Of a stretch of DNA of 32,777 bases, positions 26,807 through 32,777 are shown piece by piece. A program made the translations under genes and the position numbers. Position 1 is the stretch's first letter. The number at the start of each line of letters is the position of its first letter. The notes beneath the pieces were generated by a model that was given only the letters and a program-made list of their open reading frames with translations, ran no database searches and was not told the origin of the DNA. The DNA is from Candidatus Sumerlaeaceae bacterium (GTDB taxonomy: Bacteria > Sumerlaeota > Sumerlaeia > Sumerlaeales > Sumerlaeaceae), in the NCBI GenBank assembly GCA_026418615.1, contig JAOAAY010000025.1:18888-51664 (forward strand), written 5' to 3'.

Positions 26807-27991
26807 ATGAACAGCCGCGAACGCATGCGCATCGCCATGGAGAAAAAACAGCCAGACCGCGTGCCGGTCATGTGCCAGTTGTCGCTCGGCCACTACTTCC
26901 TCAATACGCCGTTCGGCCCTGTCGAGATCTGGCACGACACCGAAGCGTTCGCTCAGGCACTCGTGATGCTCCAGCGGCGCTACGGCTTTGATGGCATCCT
27001 CGTGAATCTTCCCGGCCGCGACCCCGACTGGCGCAAATACATCGTCCGGACCGAGGAGCGCGACGGCGAGACCATCATCCACTGGAAAAACGGTCTCTTC
27101 ACCGTGGCTCCGCCTGACGACAATCCGCATGTGTACATCGAGGACGATGTCCGGTATTTTCCCGATTTTCACGAAGTGGATCCGGACAAACTCTTTTATA
27201 TGGAACCCCATGACATCTCGGCCATCACCTATCCCTATTCGTGGGGTTTCAGCGGCGAACCGGCGCCGGTGGGCGGCGAGGACTTTTTTCCTCCGTGGGA
27301 GTGCGACACCATCAAACGCGTCCGCGAACTGACCGGCTGTGAGGTGTCCGTCCATGCGGAATTTTTCTCGCCGTTCTCGCAGTTCATGGAAATGCTGGAC
27401 TACACAAACGGTCTCATGGCGCTGCTCGACGACGAGGGCAAATGCCACGCCATGCTGGAGCGATTTGCCGAGGGCGCCGCTACGCTCGGCCGCATCCAAG
27501 CCCGCGCCGGCGCCGACGCCCTGCTCATCTCGAGTGCGTTCACCGGTGCGGGATTGATCTCGCGCGAGCACTACGAGCAGTTCGAAGTCCCATACCTGCA
27601 GAAGGTCATCCGCGGTATTCGCACGGAATTTCCGGACATCCCGATTTATGTCCATACCTGCGGCGCCATCGGCGACCGGCTGGACCTCATGGAACAGACG
27701 GGCGTGGACGGCATTGACACCTTTGACCCGCCGCCGCTGGGGACGGTCGAACTGGCTGATGCCATTAAAATATTGGATAAACGGGTCTTCATCAAAGGCA
27801 ATCTGGACCCGGTGAACACCGTGCTCGAGGGAACGCCGGAGGATGTGATGGCTGCGGCCCGCGAGCGCATCGAGATCGCGGGGCCGGGGGGAGCGTACAT
27901 TCTTTCCACGGCGTGCAGTGTGGCGCCTGCCGCACCGCCGGAAAATGTCGAGCGGCTGCGCGAAGCCGTCGAGCAGTTCGGCCGCTACTGA
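26807..27991 (+). CDS. UroD-superfamily protein with zinc motif of corrinoid methyltransferases (MtaA/MtbA-like)
   Basis: 394 aa TIM-barrel protein of the uroporphyrinogen decarboxylase superfamily, beginning MNSRERMRIAMEKKQPDRVP, the common start of the MtaA/CmuA branch. It has H-x-C at His283-Cys285 (YVHTCGAIGDRL) and a third ligand, Cys370, in ILSTACSVAPAAPPENV. This H-x-C...C set binds the zinc that activates a thiol in methylcobamide:CoM methyltransferases and is absent from true haem-pathway UroD. It therefore probably transfers a methyl group between a corrinoid protein and a thiol or other acceptor; the acceptor is unknown. GGAGA lies six bases before the ATG. The next gene, 68 nt on, is a homocysteine S-methyltransferase, which fits methyl transfer. 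No corrinoid protein is encoded in the window. Confidence 0.85.
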   Translation: MNSRERMRIAMEKKQPDRVPVMCQLSLGHYFLNTPFGPVEIWHDTEAFAQALVMLQRRYGFDGILVNLPGRDPDWRKYIVRTEERDGETIIHWKNGLFTVAPPDDNPHVYIEDDVRYFPDFHEVDPDKLFYMEPHDISAITYPYSWGFSGEPAPVGGEDFFPPWECDTIKRVRELTGCEVSVHAEFFSPFSQFMEMLDYTNGLMALLDDEGKCHAMLERFAEGAATLGRIQARAGADALLISSAFTGAGLISREHYEQFEVPYLQKVIRGIRTEFPDIPIYVHTCGAIGDRLDLMEQTGVDGIDTFDPPPLGTVELADAIKILDKRVFIKGNLDPVNTVLEGTPEDVMAAARERIEIAGPGGAYILSTACSVAPAAPPENVERLREAVEQFGRY

Positions 27992-28059
27992 TTTTCTTTG
28001 CTGTTGGCGCTTGCGCGTCGCGCCATGGCTCGACAATCCACGGAGGGCGGTGAAACGCC

Positions 28060-28956
28060 ATGAGGAAACCTTTTCTGCAAGCGGTGGCGGAGAGAGTGCT
28101 GCTGGGCGACGGTGCGATGGGCACCCAGTTGCAGCAGGCCGGGCTCGAACCGGGCGCACCCGGCGAAGTTTGGAATGTCGAGGAGCCGGCCCGGGTGATG
28201 GCGATTCAGCGGCGCTACGCCGACGCCGGATCGGACCTTTTGCTGACCAACACTTTCGGCGGCAACCGCTCGCGTCTTGCGCTGCACGGGCAGGAAGCGC
28301 GAGCCTACGAATTCAATCTGGCCGCTGCGCGCCTCGCGCGCGAGGTCATGGGCGACGACCGTTATGTGCTGGGCGACATCGGCCCCTTCGGCGGTTTCAT
28401 TGAGCCGCTGGGCGACGCGGAGCGCGACGAGGTCGTCCAATGGTTTGATGAGCAAGTGCGGGCTTTCGTGGAGGGGGGAGTGGACGCCTTCATCATCGAG
28501 ACGATGACAGCCCTCGAAGAGGTCGAGTGCGCCATCGAGGCCATCCGCCGCCACTCGTCGCTGCCCATTGTGGCCAGCATGGCTTTTGACAAGACCCAGC
28601 AGGGTACCTACCGCACCATGATGGGGGTTTCGCCCGCGCAGGCCGCGGCGCGCATGGTCGAACTGGGCGCGGACATTGTCGGGTGCAATTGTGGCACGGG
28701 GCTCGACATTCACGACTATGCCCACATCGTGGCGGAGATGAGCGCCGCGGTGAACCGGCCTGTAATGGCTCAGCCCAACGCGGGCAAACCCGAACTTACG
28801 GACGAGGGCATCGTGTATCATGAAACGCCAGCGATGATGGCCACGGGGGTGGCGGCCCTTGTCGCGGCGGGCGCCCGCATTGTCGGCGGCTGCTGCGGCA
28901 CGACCCCTGAGCACATCCGCCTGTTTCGCGCCGAACTGGACAAATTGCGCGGCTGA
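28060..28956 (+). CDS. Homocysteine S-methyltransferase (BHMT/MetH N-domain type)
   Basis: 298 aa, a single homocysteine-binding TIM barrel. It starts with VLLGDGAMGTQLQQAGLEPG, has LLTNTFGGNRSRL, and carries the zinc ligands Cys211 (VGCNCGTGLDIH) and Cys278-Cys279 (IVGGCCGTTPEHIR). These cysteines hold the zinc that activates homocysteine to receive a methyl group, giving methionine. Unlike MetH it lacks folate, cobalamin and reactivation domains, so the methyl donor must be a free compound such as betaine or S-methylmethionine, or a methyl-corrinoid protein made elsewhere. GGAGGG precedes the ATG by 12 bases. Neighbouring the UroD-like methyltransferase, it may form a two-gene methyl-transfer unit (inference). 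The end converges with the AsmA-like gene. Confidence 0.92.
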   Translation: MRKPFLQAVAERVLLGDGAMGTQLQQAGLEPGAPGEVWNVEEPARVMAIQRRYADAGSDLLLTNTFGGNRSRLALHGQEARAYEFNLAAARLAREVMGDDRYVLGDIGPFGGFIEPLGDAERDEVVQWFDEQVRAFVEGGVDAFIIETMTALEEVECAIEAIRRHSSLPIVASMAFDKTQQGTYRTMMGVSPAQAAARMVELGADIVGCNCGTGLDIHDYAHIVAEMSAAVNRPVMAQPNAGKPELTDEGIVYHETPAMMATGVAALVAAGARIVGGCCGTTPEHIRLFRAELDKLRG

Positions 28957-29016
28957 CGAGACCGGCATCCGGTTGATGCGGCGGACCAGCGGGCTTGGCC
29001 TGCAGCCTCTCCGCGG

Positions 29017-32000
29017 TTACTGGGTGAACAGCGGCAGAGGGATGGGCTCGACCACGGGATCCGCCGCAGGTCCCGAAACACGAAATGCGAGGAGCAGGTT
29101 GCCAAACTGGCGGTCTGCGAAGCGCAGCAGGTCTCCGGCAAGGTCGCTCAGAATAGGAACGCGGAGATTGTCGGTCACCACGCCGATGGTGGACTCGAGA
29201 ATGGACAGCCGCACCATGGCATCAATGGTTTTGCGGACGAACGAGTAAGTGCCCCGCATGGTCATGGCCAGCCCCTGCGTTTCCAACTGAAGGTCGCGCG
29301 AGGCAAGCACGCCGTCGCGAATCGTCCAGTTTGCGGCCGAGGCTGTCTCGAAAAAGCGTCCCTGAAAATTGAGCCGTGTGCGCTGGCCGAGGCGTGTCAC
29401 GAGAGGGACGCGGCTCAATTCGAGTTGGCGCATGGCGGCCGAGCCGCTGCCATTCGTAGCGGCTGGATTCGAGCCGCGGCCCCGAATGTCTATGCGGCCT
29501 GTGATGATCCCGTCTATGTTTCGGACATCAGAGAAAACCCAGATCGCGAGCGGCAGAATCCGCATGTCCCGGAGGTTCGACGACAGCGTCCATTCCGGGC
29601 TGTCGGGACTGCCCGGAATTTGGGTTAACTGCGCGTCGGCGGTCAGGCTGCCGCCCTCGCGCTGAAGGCGTCCGCCGCTGATGACAAGCCGGTACGGTTC
29701 GTCACGCGTGAATGTATAACTGATATCAAATGAAAGCGGTCCGCAAGTCTGGCCCTTGTACTGGCCGCTGCGCGCTCTGACGCTGCCGTTCAATTCGAAA
29801 GTCTTTTTCGGCAATCCGGGGCGTATGGGCCCGAGAATCCCTTGTTCCCGCAGAGTCTGAATTTGGCGGCCCCAGCCGAGGATCCACGGGTCGAAACGCG
29901 CCTCGCCGGCAACGGTCAGATCCAGTTGCATGCGCGGGAACTGTCCCGGCCGGTATTCCAGAAAACCGGTCAACTGACAGTTGGGGGTGTCGGCAAACGC
30001 GCAGGCCAGAGGGGCGTCCATGACCAGACGGGTGCCGTCAATGCGCGCGCGGCCCCGAATGCCGGAGATGTCCGCGGCGGGTATGGAGCGGCCGGCCGCA
30101 TCGGTTTTGGCGGGCGGCATCGAGTTGTGGCGGATGCGCACCCCTCGAAAGTCCACTGTGCCGGCCAGCCGGTAGTCGCGGGCGGCGACGGCCTCCGCCA
30201 CGCGGGCGGCCCAGCCTTGCGCCAGCGCCGCAATCACATCCGCGGAACCGCCGCCGGCTGCCGGCTCCGACCGAACCAGAGGAGCCGGCGATGCGACCGC
30301 GAAAGTCATCTCGATTTGTGCCGGCCCGCTCATCTCCGTCCAACCGCGCAAACCGTTGAATGTGGCGGGGAAAAAGCCCATGTCGGGTGTGCCCTTCAGG
30401 GTCACCTCGAGGCTCGAAGGATCGGCGCTGGCGGTGGCAAAGATGGTCTCGCCGTTCAGGACGCCCTGCGCATGGGAAACGCGCACTCGTCGGCCGTCAA
30501 AGACCACAACCCCTTCGATTCCTGTTACCATTCCTGCCAGATGGGGCGAGAGCGGGTCGAACGATGCTTCGTGGATCTCGAGGCGTCCCGTGACGCGGGC
30601 CTCTGCGAGATCGTCGAGGCGCCCGTCCACCTCCACGCCCAGGTCGCCGCGGCCGGTGACGCGGTGGCGCACCAACGCTGCCTGAACCTCGGCCGGAAGG
30701 CTGTCGAAAAGGTCGTGGATGTTCGTGCGGGCGGTGGCCGTGGCGCGCAGGCGCGGCTGGCGCCAGAAATACTGTTTGCCCTCCACGCGACCGCGCACGG
30801 TGATGTCATTGCCCCCGGCGCGGCCCGATAATCCGGAAATATCAATGACGCTGTCGCGGATTGTCAGGCGTCCGCACAGATTTTCCATGGGCACGCGCAG
30901 GGAGGGATGCGAGAAACCGACCCGGTCGAGCACGACCTCGCCGTCAATGTCCGGCGGTTCCGTGCGCGACGGATCGGTGAGCGAAACAAATTGGCTGAGG
31001 GTGCCGGTGGATTCGATGCGGCCGGGCGAGGTCGCGGAGCCTTTGCCCCGGCGCACCTTTTCGGGCTTGGAGGCAAGGAAAGCCAACAGGTCGTCGGGAG
31101 TGGCCCGCGCGGACCACGAAAGGCTGAGTTTGCCCTCCCGCCGGGCCATGTACTGTCCCTCAAAAACCCCTGACACGCTGACTTGCGCCTGTCCGAAACG
31201 CCCGGACATGTTGTGGAGCACGAGACGCCGCGGTTCGAAGTTCAGTTCGCCGCTTTCGATGGCCACCGGATAAGGTGTCAGGTCGGATATCACCTCCGTA
31301 CCGGCCAGCGGCAGGCTTCCGACGATCAGTGCAACGCCCGATTGATCCCCGGCGACCGAAAAACTCGACGACAGCCCGTCCTCGGGGACTTTGACATGCC
31401 ATTCACGCGGCAGATAGCGCATCGCCAGTTTGAGCCACGGAAGGCCCAAGCGATCCGCGTCAACGCTGATATCGTAAGTGTAGGGCGGGACCAAAGCCAC
31501 GGTGCCGGCCGCGTTCACATTCAGTGCGTCGCCAGCCGCCGATAACGATTCCAGTTCCAAGGTCGGCGAGGTAGCGGGATCCGAAAACGCGAAAACCGAT
31601 TCCAGACGCAGGTTCCGCTCGGCAAACTCAATTCCTGCCGCCGGTGATGACGCTTGCAGTGAAGCGGCTGTCAGGGTCAGCCGCCCCTCGCGGCCTTTTT
31701 CGCCAGCGCCGACTCTCAGGCTGGCTTCGAGGCTTTCCGCCGCGAGAGACCCGTCTGGCACGGGGGCGAGAGGTCCCCCGAGGAGGGCCTTTGGCGCCCG
31801 GATCTCCAAGGCTGTCAGAAAACCATTGGCCGCCGATGCGTAGGCGCCAAACGGACATTCCGATTGCGGCCCGCGAATGATGCCGCTGATGTCCAAGGAT
31901 ATGTTGTTCCCGCGTGCGGTGACCAAGGCATCCGTCAGATCGGCATGGTAGGCGTCGCGGCTGCCGACATGCAGCGTCATCCGGGCGTCGCGCATCCGCA

Positions 32001-32577
32001 GCGACTGGAACAGGGGGTCGCGACCGGTTTCGGCCGGGGCTTGGCGAGTGCGCAGCGCTGTGATCAGGCGAGCCGTAGCGCCGCGCGGCGCGAAGCCCTC
32101 GGGTCCCCACTCAAATTCGAGGCCGGACGGCTCGCTTACCGTCAGCATCCGCACAAACTGCCGTCGGCCGGTGGCTAAGGCCAGCCACGACAGCGACGCA
32201 TCAAGACTTTTGATGGCCAGCAGCGGCTCATCGCTGCCGTCAAGGTCGTGCAACCGGACATTTTCCATCGTGCAACGCGCTTGGCCCAGATAGAGCCGCG
32301 CCGACCCGATCGCAACCTTCAGGCCGGTCGCTTCGCCGATGCCCGCCGCAATCCGGGCCGCGAGCCGGGGCGAGGTGAGCGGAACCGTCCACAAAAACAC
32401 TCCTGCCGCGACCAGTGCGCCGCATGCCAGCGCAGCCGCCCACAGCAGGCTGCGGTGTGCGCGGTAAAACAGTTGGTGACGACGATCCGCTCTCACGCCG
32501 ACCCGCCCCGAGGTGTGCTCTTCGACCTTGGCAAGGCGTTCATCATGCGACACCCATGACTGTGTCCGGGGTGGCAA
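29017..32577 (-). CDS. AsmA/TamB-like large envelope protein
   Basis: 1186 aa. One membrane helix near residues 43-63 (SLLWAAALACGALVAAGVFL) followed by a very long, strand-rich periplasmic part, as in AsmA, YhdP and TamB proteins that bridge inner and outer membrane and move phospholipids. The region after the helix (LTSPRLAARIAAGIGEATGL, KVAIGSARLYLGQARCTMEN) is the typical AsmA N-terminal unit, and the last ~200 residues (GSGSAAMRQLELSRVPLVTR, FFETASAANWTIRDGVLASR, GLAMTMRGTYSF, LAFRVSGPAADPVVEPIP) are the AsmA_2 C-terminal domain. The longest start, TTG32577, is listed; GTG32553 or a later GTG near 32493 are equally possible because no strong ribosome site is seen. The first option would overlap an early start of the divergent recX-like gene. 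Confidence 0.85.
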   Translation of the reverse strand: MPPRTQSWVSHDERLAKVEEHTSGRVGVRADRRHQLFYRAHRSLLWAAALACGALVAAGVFLWTVPLTSPRLAARIAAGIGEATGLKVAIGSARLYLGQARCTMENVRLHDLDGSDEPLLAIKSLDASLSWLALATGRRQFVRMLTVSEPSGLEFEWGPEGFAPRGATARLITALRTRQAPAETGRDPLFQSLRMRDARMTLHVGSRDAYHADLTDALVTARGNNISLDISGIIRGPQSECPFGAYASAANGFLTALEIRAPKALLGGPLAPVPDGSLAAESLEASLRVGAGEKGREGRLTLTAASLQASSPAAGIEFAERNLRLESVFAFSDPATSPTLELESLSAAGDALNVNAAGTVALVPPYTYDISVDADRLGLPWLKLAMRYLPREWHVKVPEDGLSSSFSVAGDQSGVALIVGSLPLAGTEVISDLTPYPVAIESGELNFEPRRLVLHNMSGRFGQAQVSVSGVFEGQYMARREGKLSLSWSARATPDDLLAFLASKPEKVRRGKGSATSPGRIESTGTLSQFVSLTDPSRTEPPDIDGEVVLDRVGFSHPSLRVPMENLCGRLTIRDSVIDISGLSGRAGGNDITVRGRVEGKQYFWRQPRLRATATARTNIHDLFDSLPAEVQAALVRHRVTGRGDLGVEVDGRLDDLAEARVTGRLEIHEASFDPLSPHLAGMVTGIEGVVVFDGRRVRVSHAQGVLNGETIFATASADPSSLEVTLKGTPDMGFFPATFNGLRGWTEMSGPAQIEMTFAVASPAPLVRSEPAAGGGSADVIAALAQGWAARVAEAVAARDYRLAGTVDFRGVRIRHNSMPPAKTDAAGRSIPAADISGIRGRARIDGTRLVMDAPLACAFADTPNCQLTGFLEYRPGQFPRMQLDLTVAGEARFDPWILGWGRQIQTLREQGILGPIRPGLPKKTFELNGSVRARSGQYKGQTCGPLSFDISYTFTRDEPYRLVISGGRLQREGGSLTADAQLTQIPGSPDSPEWTLSSNLRDMRILPLAIWVFSDVRNIDGIITGRIDIRGRGSNPAATNGSGSAAMRQLELSRVPLVTRLGQRTRLNFQGRFFETASAANWTIRDGVLASRDLQLETQGLAMTMRGTYSFVRKTIDAMVRLSILESTIGVVTDNLRVPILSDLAGDLLRFADRQFGNLLLAFRVSGPAADPVVEPIPLPLFTQ

Positions 32578-32597
32578 TCAAACTTTTCGGGATACCC

Positions 32598-32777
32598 ATG
32601 CGCATCGAATCGTTGGCGCACCGCCGGGTGCGAGGGAAAGGCGACATGATCGAGGTTCGTTTCGCCGATGGCTCACTGTTGGAGTTAGACGCTGAGTTGG
32701 CCGTCCGGTTTCGTCTCGCCACCGGAGCCGATTTAACGGCCGACGAATGCGCCCGACTCGAGGCCGAGCAGGCGCGG
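32598..32777 (+). CDS. recX: RecX-like regulatory protein, 5' part only (runs off the window)
   Basis: Open to the end of the window with no stop, 60 codons visible: MRIESLAHRRVRGKGDMIEV, then RFADGSLLELDAELAVRFRL, then ATGADLTADECARLEAEQAR. This matches the N-terminal segment of RecX proteins: a short strand, a basic stretch, an xVxxxDG hairpin, an xELxxRxxLxxGxxL helix and an acidic helix. RecX regulates RecA filaments; recA itself is not visible here. ATG32598 lacks a clear ribosome site; an in-frame ATG at 32556 would add 14 residues. The AsmA-like gene is divergent, so any promoter must lie in the short region between. Confidence is limited because only the N-terminus is seen. Confidence 0.65.
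   Translation, partial: MRIESLAHRRVRGKGDMIEVRFADGSLLELDAELAVRFRLATGADLTADECARLEAEQAR

Noticed and set aside
26807..27991. Uroporphyrinogen decarboxylase of haem synthesis (hemE)
   Set aside because: The H-x-C...C zinc motif and N-terminus belong to the methyltransferase branch, and no haem gene is nearby.
26789..28159. 456-codon open frame on the minus strand
   Set aside because: Opposite the UroD-like and homocysteine methyltransferase genes, both clearly real; no family similarity.
29842..30831. 329-codon open frame on the plus strand
   Set aside because: Shadow of the AsmA-like gene; no start signal or motif.

Overview
The window is a GC-rich piece of a bacterial chromosome, dense with genes and carrying no rRNA, tRNA or intact mobile element that I can see. 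The cell is very probably Gram-negative: it encodes an AMIN-type periplasmic amidase, a lipoprotein, an AsmA-like envelope protein, signal-peptide proteins and two periplasmic-type solute-binding proteins. An MqnA homologue points to menaquinone made by the futalosine route. Secreted beta-propeller proteins and a PVC/Sumerlaeota/Hydrogenedentes-like flavour suggest an uncultured lineage of that kind, but no marker gene here fixes the taxonomy and this is a weak inference.

Layout. At 1-22 the contig starts in what looks like Nextera/Tn5 adapter sequence, which truncates mqnA (minus) and supplies a false stop codon. From 913 to 5058 (plus) lie a cytosolic beta-propeller glycosidase-like protein, an orphan sugar-binding protein and a polytopic GT-C-type glycosyltransferase. 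From 7448 down to 5068 (minus) runs a TPR protein - AmiC-type amidase - NusB set. At 7610-8708 a YwaF/TIGR02206-type membrane protein overlaps a small unknown protein by 8 nt, and this pair converges on sodA (minus) across a strong hairpin. A secreted propeller protein follows (9691-11148), then a 305-nt AT-richer gap with two 26-bp direct repeats, a lipoprotein and a large secreted repeat-rich protein.

From 14122 to 19675 are a membrane-anchored SGNH hydrolase/TPR protein and a tightly coupled MalF-MalG-binding-protein cassette without an ATPase. From 19691 to 25148 are an MFS transporter (minus), an ExoD-like protein (plus), aconitase and an L,D-transpeptidase-fold protein (both minus). From 25376 to 28956 (plus) are NADP-type glutamate dehydrogenase, a UroD-superfamily protein with the zinc motif of corrinoid methyltransferases, and a homocysteine S-methyltransferase. 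A 1186-aa AsmA-like protein (minus) and the 5' end of a divergent recX-like gene end the window.

Functionally the window combines carbohydrate capture (two binding proteins, one permease pair, two propeller proteins), envelope construction and remodelling (amidase, L,D-transpeptidase, AsmA, GT-C, SGNH, ExoD) and core metabolism (aconitase, GdhA, MnSOD, menaquinone, methyl transfer). I found no convincing new defence or mobile system. The items most worth a second look are the zinc-motif UroD/homocysteine methyltransferase pair, the duplicated 26-bp repeat, the SGNH protein with a TPR-like insert, the secreted protein with an abrupt C-terminus, and the adapter at the contig end.
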